The translations under genes and the position numbers were made by a program. Under the pieces are notes generated by a model. It was not told where the DNA came from. It worked only from the letters and a program-made list of their open reading frames with translations, and made no database searches. Below are positions 1 through 7,679 of a DNA stretch of 64,000 bases, one piece after another; positions within the stretch are counted from its first letter, which is position 1, and every line of letters begins with the position of its first letter. The stretch is from DATHZQ01 sp965216945 (lineage in GTDB: Bacteria > Actinomycetota > Acidimicrobiia > Spongiisociales > UBA5794). The stretch lies in NCBI GenBank assembly GCA_965216945.1, contig CBDCGU010000003.1, positions 1,054,001 to 1,118,000 of the forward strand. The letters are read 5' to 3'.

Positions 1-85
1 GGATCAGTGCCGGACGGTGTGCGGCGGGTTCACCCGGATAGGGATCGCCGAAGTCGACCAGCCACAGATCGTCAACCGATGCCAT
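1..85 (-). CDS. MazF/PemK-type toxin, 5' fragment (runs off the left edge)
   Basis: Only the first 28 codons are in the window. The ATG at 85 lies inside the last codons of the upstream antitoxin gene, an arrangement usual for toxin-antitoxin pairs. The translated start (MASVDDLWLVDFGDPYPGE, followed by HRPALI) matches the opening beta strand of MazF/PemK endoribonucleases, which typically begin G-x-V/L-W-x-V-D and continue with a G-x-E-x-x-x-x-R-P-x-L-V motif. Such toxins cut mRNA when freed from the antitoxin. The catalytic C-terminal half lies outside the window, so neither activity nor intactness can be judged. Confidence 0.75.
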   Translation of the reverse strand, partial: MASVDDLWLVDFGDPYPGEPAAHRPALI

Positions 86-308
86 CGGGCACCGACGTGT
101 CATCCGCCTCGGCGAGGTAGGCCTGCCAAGCTCGTGGGTCCTTCCGAAGTTCGACAAGCTCGGCGGCCACCTGGTGGGCGAAGCGTTGCCGTCGGAGGGC
201 TTCGGCGGCGTCGCGAACTGTTTCGATGAGCGATGCGCCGGTCGCTTGGCTCAGGGCGAGGAGGCGGGCGTGGGTGTCGGTGTCCACACGAATGGTTGTC
301 GTACCCAT
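72..308 (-). CDS. Ribbon-helix-helix antitoxin (MazE-like)
   Basis: This 78-residue protein opens with TTIRVDTDTHARLLALSQ, the beta strand and first helix of a ribbon-helix-helix DNA-binding fold, followed by a second helix (SLIETVRDAAEAL) and a charged C-terminal tail of the kind that wraps and blocks a MazF-type toxin. It overlaps the toxin start by 14 bases, so the two are translationally coupled. The ATG at 308 lies 6 bases after a TAGACT -10 box and has no Shine-Dalgarno sequence, so it is probably leaderless. A direct repeat over that box is a plausible autoregulatory operator. Family assignment rests on fold pattern and context; the exact antitoxin class (MazE, VapB or another) is not certain. 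Confidence 0.8.
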   Translation of the reverse strand: MGTTTIRVDTDTHARLLALSQATGASLIETVRDAAEALRRQRFAHQVAAELVELRKDPRAWQAYLAEADDTSVPDGIG

Positions 309-314
309 AGCGGC

Positions 315-320
315 AGTCTA
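315..320 (-). promoter_or_regulatory. -10 box TAGACT of the antitoxin-toxin operon
   Basis: TAGACT on the minus strand ends 6 bases before the antitoxin ATG at 308, matching the leaderless TANNNT-N6-start arrangement seen repeatedly in this window. Confidence 0.55.
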
Positions 321-345
321 CATAATGCATGCGTCATGTCTACAT
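316..345. repeat. Direct repeat ATGTAGAC x2, probable antitoxin operator
   Basis: GTCTACAT on the plus strand occurs at 316-323 and again at 338-345, 22 bases apart (two helical turns). The first copy overlaps the -10 box. Ribbon-helix-helix antitoxins commonly repress their own promoter by binding repeated short boxes, so this is a plausible autorepression site. Confidence 0.45.
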
Positions 346-497
346 CCTCGATTGCTCCCCTCGTGCGCCCACGCCAATCACCAGGTTCACGGACGCACAT
401 CAAGTGTGCTCGACATCTGCACGTCGAGGATCGGCGCGGTCGGTTTGCGGGGAGGCGCCAGCGACTCATGATGCAGCCGGGGGGCACCGGGGCCCCG

Positions 498-503
498 TAG
501 GCT
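498..503 (+). promoter_or_regulatory. -10 box TAGGCT of the HAD-fold gene
   Basis: TAGGCT, then 6 bases (TCCTCG), then the ATG at 510. No Shine-Dalgarno sequence is present, so this is a leaderless-type start. Confidence 0.45.
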
Positions 504-509
504 TCCTCG

Positions 510-1034
510 ATGGACCCCGCTGCCAGGCCGTTGCTGTTCCTGGATGTCGACGGTGTGCTTGCGCTGTCGGTCGGGAGTGGTGCGCCAGATGGCTTCGTGC
601 CCTACACCGTGACGGCGTCAACGGGGCAAGAGCACCGCGTGTGGCTGAACCCGCGCCACGGAACGTGGCTCAACGAGCTGGGCGAGCATTTCGAGATCGT
701 ATGGGCCACGGGCTGGGAGAACGATGCGCCGCGACTTCTCGGGCCACTCCTCGGACTCGCACCCATGAGGGCCATCGTCTTCACAGAGCGGCCTCGAGTC
801 GGCGTTCGGTTGAGGAAGCTCCCGGATGTCGCCGACTTCGCCGGCGACGCCTCGGCCGCGTGGGTCGACGACGATCTCGATGCGGAGATGGTTCGCTGGG
901 CTGATCAGCGCAACGCACCGACGCTGCTCGTCGAACCCGACAGCGCTCATGGCCTCACCCGGGACCACGTCCGGCAACTCATCAGATTCAGCGAGGACGT
1001 AGCCGGAACGGGAGACCGATCGGACCCGACTTGA
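510..1034 (+). CDS. HAD-like hydrolase domain protein
   Basis: This 174-residue protein has the HAD-superfamily motif I near its N-terminus (LLFLDVDGVL, residues 8-17), where the first Asp is the expected nucleophile and the second the acid/base. A later AAWVDDDLDAEM stretch fits the acidic motif IV that helps hold magnesium. There is little cap insertion, which resembles the small HAD domains found in several actinobacterial hypothetical proteins. The substrate is unknown; phosphatase activity is inference from the fold. It is transcribed towards the LacI operon and has no obvious operon partner. The start is set by the close TAGGCT box and the absence of an upstream ribosome-binding site. 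Confidence 0.75.
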   Translation: MDPAARPLLFLDVDGVLALSVGSGAPDGFVPYTVTASTGQEHRVWLNPRHGTWLNELGEHFEIVWATGWENDAPRLLGPLLGLAPMRAIVFTERPRVGVRLRKLPDVADFAGDASAAWVDDDLDAEMVRWADQRNAPTLLVEPDSAHGLTRDHVRQLIRFSEDVAGTGDRSDPT

Positions 1035-1058
1035 CGATCCCACAGCGATGGCCCGGCC

Positions 1059-1075
1059 CGACGGGTCACCCGTCG
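1059..1075. terminator. Inverted repeat between convergent genes
   Basis: CGACGGGT and ACCCGTCG form an 8-base inverted repeat around one base, in the 85-base gap between the ends of the HAD gene and the LacI gene. No T tract follows, so its role as a terminator is weakly supported. Confidence 0.3.
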
Positions 1076-1119
1076 ACCAGCTGTGTCGACCAGCGAGGCG
1101 CACAACTGCGGAGCCAGGG

Positions 1120-2100
1120 TCAAGTGCTGTCTCGTACGATCAGCTCGCCGGCGAGGCGCAGCTCTCGCACCGGCTCCTCGTCGTCGGCGATGCGAGAGAG
1201 AAGCAGCTCGACCGTGGCTTCAGCGAGTTGGCTGATGGGCTGCCGGATGGTGGTGAGCGGCGGAAGAGTGACTGACGAGAACGGAAGGTCGTCGAAGCCG
1301 GTAACGGCCAGGTCCTGTGGAACCCCGACGCCTTGTTCGTGGGCCCACTTGAGCAGGCCGTAAGCGATGAGGTCGTTTGCGCACACAACGGCCGTGGCAC
1401 TGCCGTGCCCGCGAGCAATCTGGCCCGCGGCTTCATATCCCCATTCCATCGAGAATGCGTCCAGGAGGATGTCGCAGCGATCGCGTTCTGGAACGGCGTT
1501 GAGAAAGCCTTCGAGCCTGCCGTAGAGAGGCGTGCGGGTGGGCTCGGCCCCCACGAACGCAAATCGCCGATGCCCTCGTTGACGGAGATGATCGATGAGG
1601 AGCCGCACTCCGGCAGTATGGTCCAGTCCGACACGGTCGATGCGGTCTCCAGCATCGCGGAGACCGAGCTGGACCGTGGGAACACCGGTGCTACGAATGG
1701 CATCGATGCTGTGCTCGCCGGCGGCTGGGATGACGATGAGTCCGTCGACGCGCCGGTCAACCAGAGAGGCGATCCGCTCGGCTTCGAGTTCCGGATCCTC
1801 GCGGCTGTCGGCGATGATCAGTTCGACATCGCTCGAGGAGAGCTGACGTTCGAGGTTCTCGACCAAGATCGAGAAATAGGGGTTTGCGATCCTGGGAACG
1901 ACGATGCCGAGCATCCTCGTGGACTGGGTACGCAGAGCAGCGGCAACTGCGTTGTATCGATAGCCAAGGCGCTCAGCTGCTGCACGCACCGCGGCAGCGG
2001 TGTCGGGTCGCACGGCGTCGGCTCGGCTGCCGGAGAGGACACGTGAGACGGTCGCAACCGACACGTTCGCCTCCTCAGCGATATCAACCATGCGGACCAC
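1120..2100 (-). CDS. LacI-family transcriptional regulator
   Basis: This 326-residue protein starts with the LacI helix-turn-helix (VDIAEEANVSVATVSRVLSG), followed by a hinge helix and a periplasmic-binding-protein-like ligand domain (MLGIVVPRIANPYFSILVEN onwards). It is the last gene of the operon of binding protein, two permeases and nucleoside hydrolase, so it most likely represses that operon in response to the imported compound or a product. Two AATCGATT-centred half-symmetric sites in the operon promoter fit a LacI-family operator. The GTG at 2100 is preferred because GAGGAG lies 5 bases before it; the next in-frame ATG at 2091 is too far from that site. The effector cannot be named from sequence. 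Confidence 0.9.
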   Translation of the reverse strand: MVRMVDIAEEANVSVATVSRVLSGSRADAVRPDTAAAVRAAAERLGYRYNAVAAALRTQSTRMLGIVVPRIANPYFSILVENLERQLSSSDVELIIADSREDPELEAERIASLVDRRVDGLIVIPAAGEHSIDAIRSTGVPTVQLGLRDAGDRIDRVGLDHTAGVRLLIDHLRQRGHRRFAFVGAEPTRTPLYGRLEGFLNAVPERDRCDILLDAFSMEWGYEAAGQIARGHGSATAVVCANDLIAYGLLKWAHEQGVGVPQDLAVTGFDDLPFSSVTLPPLTTIRQPISQLAEATVELLLSRIADDEEPVRELRLAGELIVRDST

Positions 2101-2109
2101 AACCGCTCC

Positions 2110-3000
2110 TCATGTCGCGAGGCCATCACTGATGCGCTGCCGTAGCAATGATCGCAGCCGATCGGCATCGATGGAACGAACGACCTCCGTGCCGCCCCGG
2201 TCGGTCGGCCTGAACGAGGAAACGCCTTCGACGGCCCCGCGCTCCTGGACCTCGACGGTGCCGCGAGCGAAGGTGAATGCCCTCGGGTCGATCAGCATGG
2301 CGACCGTCACCGGATCATGGAGAAGCACGAAGGGTTCTGCGTTGAACTCCATCCAGCGCTCCGCCTCTCGCTGTACGAACGTGTGGAGGGGACTCGACCC
2401 CGCGGTGATGTCTAGAAGCTCGTCGCGGTAGAGACGGACGCGACGCGTCTGGTCCACACCAACGACTCGGATCGCCGTCCGGCTCTGCATCACGCGATGC
2501 GCGGCATCGGCGTCCGAGACGAAGTTGTGCTCTGGGCTGCTCCGCTCGGCAAAGTCACCCCCCATCACGACCATTCGCCGAATCCGGGTTCCACTGCCGT
2601 GGTCCAACGCGGCCGCCACGTTGGTCAATGGTCCGATGGCCACGACGCAGAGCTCACCGGATTCAACACGCACCGCATCGCCGATGACAGTCGCGGCGGG
2701 CAGGGGATGAAACCGGGCCGCAGGGCTCGCACCGTCGATCAGCAGACCTTCGTGACCGGCGAGCCATACGTCCCGGCCGGAGAGTGGCGTGCCCGTTCCT
2801 GCTCCGATCGGCACGTCGATCCCCGCCCAATCACACACCTGCTTGACGATGCGGGCGCGGAGAACCGTGTCGCCGTACGTCGTCGTGACACCAACGAGCT
2901 CGAGCTCCGGACTACCGAGGATCGTGAGCAGGGCGAGAAGATCATCGACGTCCGTGCCGATGTCCGTGTCAACAAGGACCGGAATGGGTTTCTCGGTCAT
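2110..3000 (-). CDS. Inosine-uridine-preferring nucleoside hydrolase family protein
   Basis: The 296-residue protein has the IU-NH hallmark DTDIGTDVDD at residues 10-19, whose aspartates bind calcium and the ribose hydroxyls, plus a later LLHDPVTV motif with the His-Asp pair expected near the base-binding site. Family enzymes cleave the N-glycosidic bond of nucleosides to free base and ribose in the cytoplasm. The ATG at 3000 overlaps the stop of the upstream permease gene as ATGA, so translation is coupled. Its position in an importer operon suggests that it degrades the imported nucleoside. Base specificity is not determined. A longer open frame continues upstream but lacks homology and overlaps the permease gene. 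Confidence 0.9.
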   Translation of the reverse strand: MTEKPIPVLVDTDIGTDVDDLLALLTILGSPELELVGVTTTYGDTVLRARIVKQVCDWAGIDVPIGAGTGTPLSGRDVWLAGHEGLLIDGASPAARFHPLPAATVIGDAVRVESGELCVVAIGPLTNVAAALDHGSGTRIRRMVVMGGDFAERSSPEHNFVSDADAAHRVMQSRTAIRVVGVDQTRRVRLYRDELLDITAGSSPLHTFVQREAERWMEFNAEPFVLLHDPVTVAMLIDPRAFTFARGTVEVQERGAVEGVSSFRPTDRGGTEVVRSIDADRLRSLLRQRISDGLAT

Positions 3001-3866
3001 CCTTTCAGCCCGGTCTTGGCAGCCGACTCGATGAAGTAGCGCTGAAAGCGAAGGAGGAGTGCGGCCGGAACCAACGACAGGACGGCGGCGGCAGCAAATA
3101 TCAGCCCGAAGTTGGCGTCGTAGGACTGGCCGAAGAAGCGAGCAATGGCGACCGACCCCACATCCATAGTGCGATCGGTCGTGATGAGCAACGGCCACAA
3201 GTAGGCCTGCCATTGGAACAGAAAGATGATCAGACCGGCCGAGATCAGCGCCGGCCCGGAAAGGGGCACGTAGACGCGCCAGAAGATGATTGCCCATGAG
3301 GCGCCATCCAGCGTCGCCGCCTCGCTCAGCTCTGTGGGGATGCCCAGGAAGAACTGCCGGAGCAGGAACACGGCGAGACCGTTGCCCAGTCCCGGCAGGA
3401 TCAGCGCGAGATAGGTGTTCGCCAACCCCAGGTCTCGCACCGCCGACGAGAGCGGCACAGCGAGCACCTCGAAGGGCACCATGAAGCTGAACACCAAGAG
3501 GGCGAACAAGAGGTTGCGGCCGCGAAACTCTACCGTTGCGAACACGTATGCAGCCGCCGCAGCCACGACAAGGCCCACGACGACACTCACCACCGACACG
3601 AGCAGCGAGTTGCCGATTGCTCGAAGGAACGGACCGCTGAACAGTTCGATGTAATTGTCGAGCGTCAGCTCAGACGGAACGAGGGTCCGCCACTGGAATG
3701 GGCTCACATATCTGATCGCCTCTTCGGGGGGCCGGGCCGACGTGATCGCAATCCACACGAAGGGTGCGGCGAACGCGATGCCGAGCAGCGCGGCAAGGCC
3801 GGTGAGCCCGAGGCGTCGCCTCCGCCGCACGACAGGCAATCGTGGTGTCGATGTTGCCGTCGCCAT
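2997..3866 (-). CDS. Carbohydrate/nucleoside ABC transporter permease (MalG-type)
   Basis: About 289 residues with an N-terminal basic stretch, roughly six membrane segments, and the EAA loop that docks the ATPase (SEAATLDGASWAIIFWRV, followed by P-L-S-G-P). This is the second (MalG/CUT1-type) permease of a binding-protein-dependent importer. The ATG at 3866 shares its A with the stop of the upstream permease gene (TGATG), and its own stop overlaps the nucleoside hydrolase start. No ATPase gene lies in this operon, so a shared ATPase encoded elsewhere is presumably used, as is known for many CUT1 systems. The substrate is inferred from the downstream hydrolase. Confidence 0.88.
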   Translation of the reverse strand: MATATSTPRLPVVRRRRRLGLTGLAALLGIAFAAPFVWIAITSARPPEEAIRYVSPFQWRTLVPSELTLDNYIELFSGPFLRAIGNSLLVSVVSVVVGLVVAAAAAYVFATVEFRGRNLLFALLVFSFMVPFEVLAVPLSSAVRDLGLANTYLALILPGLGNGLAVFLLRQFFLGIPTELSEAATLDGASWAIIFWRVYVPLSGPALISAGLIIFLFQWQAYLWPLLITTDRTMDVGSVAIARFFGQSYDANFGLIFAAAAVLSLVPAALLLRFQRYFIESAAKTGLKG

Positions 3867-4768
3867 CAGTCCTCGCTTCCCATCATCCGCACCTGGATGG
3901 CGACGATGAGTCCCATGAGGGCCACGAGGATCAACACCTCTGCGGCCGCGGTCGTCTGGTTGCCGAACACGAATGCCTGCTTGTAGATCTCGTGCATCAG
4001 GACGTTGGTGGACCCGGCTGGGCCTCCTTCCGTGAGAAGCTGCACTTGCACGAACAACAGGAAGTTCGACACCGAGTCTGCGACCAGCACGAACAGGAGC
4101 GGCCGCCGCATCAGCGGGACAACGATGTGACGGAAGGAACCCCACCACGTTGCACCGTCGACGGACGCGGACTCGAGGAGATCACGCGGGATGTCCTGCA
4201 GTCCGGCGATGAGGAACACCATCCAGTACCCGAGCCCGACCCAGGACGCGATCACGATGATCGACCACAGCGCCCAGTCGGGCGATATCAGGAACGGCTG
4301 AGGCTCGAACCCCAATGAGGTGAAGACACCATTGATGAGACCATCCGGCGATCGCAGTGCCAATCCCCACACGACGGCAGCAACGGCGGGCGGTACGGCG
4401 ACGGGTAGGAAGACCAGCATCCGCCACAGCCCCGTTGCCGGCAGCTTCTGAGTGAGAAGCACCGCGAGGGCCAGCGCTCCGAACACCTGGAGCGGATTGA
4501 TGATCGCGTTGAACCACAACGTGGTCTTGATCGAGGATACGAAACTCGGGTTGTCGAATAGATCACCAATGGCGCCAACGACATTCCAGTCGGTCCCGAA
4601 CGCCTGATCGATCGTGGCGAGAAACGGCCAGATCCGGGTCGTCACGAGGAGGAACAGGGTGGGAGCGAGGAAGGCCAGGATCAACAGGCCGGAGGGCCGG
4701 TTCGGTCCGTGCTTCCGATCCAGGCGGGCTCGACCTGCCGGTGTGCGTGTTCCCGTGGACGTCGTCAT
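3866..4768 (-). CDS. Carbohydrate/nucleoside ABC transporter permease (MalF-type)
   Basis: A 300-residue inner-membrane protein with a basic cytoplasmic N-terminus, a first membrane segment at about residues 27-45, and an EAA-type loop in the C-terminal third (LLESASVDGATWWGSFRHIV, then P-L-M). It pairs with the MalG-type permease encoded directly downstream to form the translocation channel. It follows the binding-protein gene after 24 bases and is coupled to the next gene by a TGATG overlap. The family imports sugars, glycerol-phosphate or nucleosides; substrate choice here rests on context only. Confidence 0.88.
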   Translation of the reverse strand: MTTSTGTRTPAGRARLDRKHGPNRPSGLLILAFLAPTLFLLVTTRIWPFLATIDQAFGTDWNVVGAIGDLFDNPSFVSSIKTTLWFNAIINPLQVFGALALAVLLTQKLPATGLWRMLVFLPVAVPPAVAAVVWGLALRSPDGLINGVFTSLGFEPQPFLISPDWALWSIIVIASWVGLGYWMVFLIAGLQDIPRDLLESASVDGATWWGSFRHIVVPLMRRPLLFVLVADSVSNFLLFVQVQLLTEGGPAGSTNVLMHEIYKQAFVFGNQTTAAAEVLILVALMGLIVAIQVRMMGSED

Positions 4769-4792
4769 GACTGACCCCGCTGGCCGAGCGAC

Positions 4793-6139
4793 CTATCCAC
4801 CGAGACCGGCCAGAGCCGATTGGAGTTCGTTCTCCGCATTGGCGAGGGTTGCTTCCACGTCGAGGCCATTGCGGATGTCCTCGAGCGCCGTCCCCACGAT
4901 CGTTTCGTACTGGACGTAGCCCACCGTCACCGGACGGAGTCGTGTCGTCGTGTCGAGTTCGAATCGAATCAGCTCGGCGATCGTTCCGCCGACGCCCCGC
5001 TGGAACGGATCCTGCGACAGGTAATCCTCGAGTGCGACGGTGTTCGTGGGGATGTTGGGGTCACCTTCAGTGATTGCTGCACTCCCGGCCGGGTCGATGG
5101 AAACGAACTCGACGAATGCCACCGCGTCGTCGATGCTCTCCGATGCTGGATTGACACCCCATGAGAACGATCCGGTCGGTGTTACCACGTCACCGTTCTC
5201 GAAGTATGGGTGGGGAGCGACCCCGTATTCGAAGGGCAGCTCCTGGGAGTCGAGGATTCCGATGTTCCACGGTCCTGCGAGGAAGAACCCCGCTTCGCCG
5301 GCCGCAAATGTCTCGGTCGTCACGCCAAACCCCATCCCCCGCGGGATGAGACCGGAATCGTGCGCATCGTGCCACCAATCCATCGCTTCGATCCAACCTT
5401 GCGTCGTCAATGCCGGAGTCAGGAGATCGTCACCACTCAAACCTGGCCCGCCGCCGAGCGACTCGGGCAGCGGAAGAACCTGATACGGAGAAGCGCCCTG
5501 CTCGAACAGCAAACCCCACTGCGCCCCGCCGGTCTCCTGGACTGCGGATCCAGCCTCCTCGACCTGTTCCCATGTGAGCCGCTCCTCCGGTGAGGTGGAA
5601 GGGATGGCCACGCCGGCGGCCGCCAACAGGTCGGTGTTGTAGAACAGCAGCTGTGTGGACGTGTGGACCGGGAGTGCATACAGTCGCTCCTCGTACGAGC
5701 TCCACGCGAGGGCGTCCTCGAGCAGCCGTCCCTCGGGGATCTCGACGCGATCTGTCAGATCGAGGAGCAGATCCCGGCTGGCAAGCGATGCCAGACGCGG
5801 CTGATCGACCAGGTAGACGTCGACCGACGAGTCGCCCGAGCCGACGCGGCTCTGAATCACCGCATTGAGATCACCAAACGGCACCGTCTGCACTTCGACT
5901 GCCACTTCGGGATTGACTTCCGACCATGCGGCGATCAGGGGTTCCAGCTGCTCCGGCGAGTTGAACGTCAACACGGATATGCTCCGATCTCCGTTTCCGC
6001 CACCCCCACCGGTCGTGGCACCGGGAGCCGACTGGTCCGTTGGATTGGTCTCATTTCCACCCGAGTCGCCACATGCCGCGCCGAACAGGGCAAGCAGCGC
6101 AACCAGCAACACCACACTCCTCATCGGTGCAATAAACAT
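4793..6139 (-). CDS. Extracellular solute-binding lipoprotein (ABC importer, family 1)
   Basis: The 448-residue protein begins with a short hydrophobic signal ending in a lipobox (LALFGAAC, Cys about 23), followed by a Gly/Ser/Thr-rich linker and a family 1 solute-binding fold (SISVLTFNSPEQLEPLIAAW; later NTDLLAAAGV and GPWNIGILD). It would be anchored outside the membrane and deliver its ligand to the two permeases encoded downstream. The ATG at 6139 is chosen because AGGAGG precedes it by 7 bases. It is the first gene of the operon, with a good promoter and two LacI-type operators at 6185-6222. The ligand is unknown; a nucleoside or a ribose-like compound is inferred from the hydrolase in the operon. 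Confidence 0.88.
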   Translation of the reverse strand: MFIAPMRSVVLLVALLALFGAACGDSGGNETNPTDQSAPGATTGGGGGNGDRSISVLTFNSPEQLEPLIAAWSEVNPEVAVEVQTVPFGDLNAVIQSRVGSGDSSVDVYLVDQPRLASLASRDLLLDLTDRVEIPEGRLLEDALAWSSYEERLYALPVHTSTQLLFYNTDLLAAAGVAIPSTSPEERLTWEQVEEAGSAVQETGGAQWGLLFEQGASPYQVLPLPESLGGGPGLSGDDLLTPALTTQGWIEAMDWWHDAHDSGLIPRGMGFGVTTETFAAGEAGFFLAGPWNIGILDSQELPFEYGVAPHPYFENGDVVTPTGSFSWGVNPASESIDDAVAFVEFVSIDPAGSAAITEGDPNIPTNTVALEDYLSQDPFQRGVGGTIAELIRFELDTTTRLRPVTVGYVQYETIVGTALEDIRNGLDVEATLANAENELQSALAGLGG

Positions 6140-6184
6140 CGTCAGTCCTCCTTCGAGCTGTCATCGACGCTCACCTTCTCGGAA

Positions 6185-6213
6185 AATGTAATCGATTCCA
6201 TCCGACATTGCAA
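6185..6213 (-). promoter_or_regulatory. Promoter of the importer operon (TTGCAA-N17-TACATT)
   Basis: On the minus strand TTGCAA (6208-6213) is separated by exactly 17 bases from TACATT (6185-6190), a textbook housekeeping sigma promoter. It lies about 46 bases upstream of the binding-protein start. Each hexamer is overlapped by a LacI-type operator, so repression by steric block is expected. Confidence 0.75.
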
Positions 6214-6222
6214 TCGATTACA
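6187..6222. promoter_or_regulatory. Two LacI-family operators over the promoter
   Basis: TGTAATCGATTCCA (6187-6200) and TGCAATCGATTACA (6209-6222) share the central palindrome AATCGATT and each matches a LacI-type half-site pattern (TGTAATCGATTACA as ideal). Their centres are 22 bases apart, so both sites face the same side of the helix. One covers the -10 box, the other the -35 box. The LacI gene at the end of the operon is the likely ligand-responsive binder. Confidence 0.75.
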
Positions 6223-6295
6223 TCCCCGGGTATGGGTCGAAGGGTTTGTGGTGAGAGATCGTCGCTTCCGACGCCGGCGCGCCGGCGAGCGAGTG

Positions 6296-7153
6296 TCAGA
6301 TCCGGGCGTACCAGTCGGCGATCGCGGAGCCGATGGCGTCTGCGGAATCCTCTTGGATGAAATGGAGACCGGGCACGGTCACTTCGGTTTGGTTGGGCCA
6401 CCCGCGGCAGAACTCGCGCTGCGGACCCGCCAAGATCGAACCGGGCTCGGCATTGACGAAGAGCTTGGGTGCGTCGCTGGCCGCCAGCCAATCCCCGTAT
6501 GCGGAGACAATCGCCGCCACGTCGGCAGGCTCACCTTCGATGGGAATCTCGCGGGGCCAGGTGAGGGTGGGTCGACGCGCCTCACCCGGCTCGGTGAACG
6601 GCCTCCGATACTCGTCCATCTCGGCGTCACTCAGGTTGCGCAAGATCGACGACGGAAGGATCCGCTCGACGAACACGTTCTTGTCGAGCACGATCTCCTC
6701 GCCCGCTTCGGACCGCATCGCCTGGAAGATCCTGCGGGCCGCATCCGGCCACGCATCCCAGGTCACCGGTTGGACGATGGCCTCCATGTAGGCGAATCCC
6801 TTCACCGCATCGCGGTGGCGGTTCCCCCAGTCGAAGCCGAGCGCAGAACCCCAGTCGTGGATCACCAAGGTGACCTCACTGACCACGCCGAGCTGTTCCA
6901 GGAGCCCATCGAGGTACGTGCGGTGTTCGACGAAGCGGTAGCTCTCCGCGCCGCTGTCCGGCAGCTTGTCGGAATCTCCCATGCCGATGAGGTCGGGAGC
7001 GATGCAGCGCCCGAGGTGGACAACGTGGGGAATGACGTTGCGCCACAGGTAGGAAGATGTCGGGTTGCCGTGAAGAAACACGATCGGGTCGCCCGCGCCG
7101 ACCTCGACATAGGCCATGCGGCGACCCGATACTTCGGCGAACTGCTTCTCCAC
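6296..7153 (-). CDS. Haloalkane dehalogenase (HLD-II / LinB-DhaA type)
   Basis: A 285-residue alpha/beta hydrolase, close to the usual 290-300 for the family. Visible active-site parts are HGNPTSSYLW with the halide-stabilising Asn30, IHDWGSALGFDW with nucleophile Asp100 and halide-binding Trp101, YMEAIVQPVTWDAW with catalytic acid Glu124, and GLHFIQEDS with the base His264. This Asp-His-Glu triad is typical of subfamily II enzymes such as LinB and DhaA, which hydrolyse a carbon-halogen bond to an alcohol and halide in the cytoplasm. The GTG at 7153 is chosen because GAAGGAG precedes it by 5 bases. The natural substrate is unknown and no catabolic neighbours are present. Confidence 0.9.
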   Translation of the reverse strand: MEKQFAEVSGRRMAYVEVGAGDPIVFLHGNPTSSYLWRNVIPHVVHLGRCIAPDLIGMGDSDKLPDSGAESYRFVEHRTYLDGLLEQLGVVSEVTLVIHDWGSALGFDWGNRHRDAVKGFAYMEAIVQPVTWDAWPDAARRIFQAMRSEAGEEIVLDKNVFVERILPSSILRNLSDAEMDEYRRPFTEPGEARRPTLTWPREIPIEGEPADVAAIVSAYGDWLAASDAPKLFVNAEPGSILAGPQREFCRGWPNQTEVTVPGLHFIQEDSADAIGSAIADWYARI

Positions 7154-7237
7154 GGGGGCTCCTTCGTCCGACAACCGCCACGGTACCGGACGGCGATCAT
7201 GGGGGTAGCGTCTGCGAGCATCCCGAAAGGAGCACCG

Positions 7238-7612
7238 ATGCCGACGCACCGTCCCGTCGTCAACCTCGACGACAAGTTCGCCGCGTTCAGCGACCTGTGG
7301 TCTCCGAAGATCATCGCCGAGATGAACGATCTCCACGTGAAGATCGTGAAGGTCGATGGCGAGTTCGTCTGGCACACCCACGCCGACACCGACGAGCTGT
7401 TCCTGGTGCACCGCGGCGAGTTGACCATCGAGCAGCGAGGTCTGGACGACGTCACCCTGAGGGCGGGGGACGTCTACGTCGTGCCCAAAGGCGTGGAGCA
7501 CCGCCCGGTTGCCCGTACCGAGTGCCACGCGGTTCTGATCGAGCCCGCCAGCGTCGTGAACACGGGAGACGGGCCCGCGGGAGACCGCACCGCAGAACCG
7601 GAGTGGATCTGA
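7238..7612 (+). CDS. Cupin-domain protein
   Basis: A 124-residue single-domain cupin. Motif 1 is seen as WHTHADTDELFLVHRGEL (two His and a Glu as probable metal ligands) and motif 2 as AGDVYVVPKGVEHRPVA (a further His). Small cupins of this kind bind a divalent metal and act in diverse roles such as isomerases, dioxygenases or sugar binding; nothing here decides which. The ATG at 7238 has AAAGGAG 5 bases upstream. The gene is divergent from the haloalkane dehalogenase gene (84 bases apart) and may share its control region. Confidence 0.85.
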   Translation: MPTHRPVVNLDDKFAAFSDLWSPKIIAEMNDLHVKIVKVDGEFVWHTHADTDELFLVHRGELTIEQRGLDDVTLRAGDVYVVPKGVEHRPVARTECHAVLIEPASVVNTGDGPAGDRTAEPEWI

Positions 7613-7653
7613 ACGTGCGACGACCGAGCCGGTCTCACGCCCTGGTCCCGGAC

Positions 7654-7670
7654 TGCGTCTGACGGACGCA
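7654..7670. terminator. Small hairpin between convergent genes
   Basis: TGCGTC and GACGCA form a 6-base stem around a 5-base loop in the gap between the cupin gene and the convergent acetyltransferase gene. It is a weak candidate for a bidirectional terminator; no T tract follows. Confidence 0.3.
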
Positions 7671-7679
7671 TCGGCCGGG

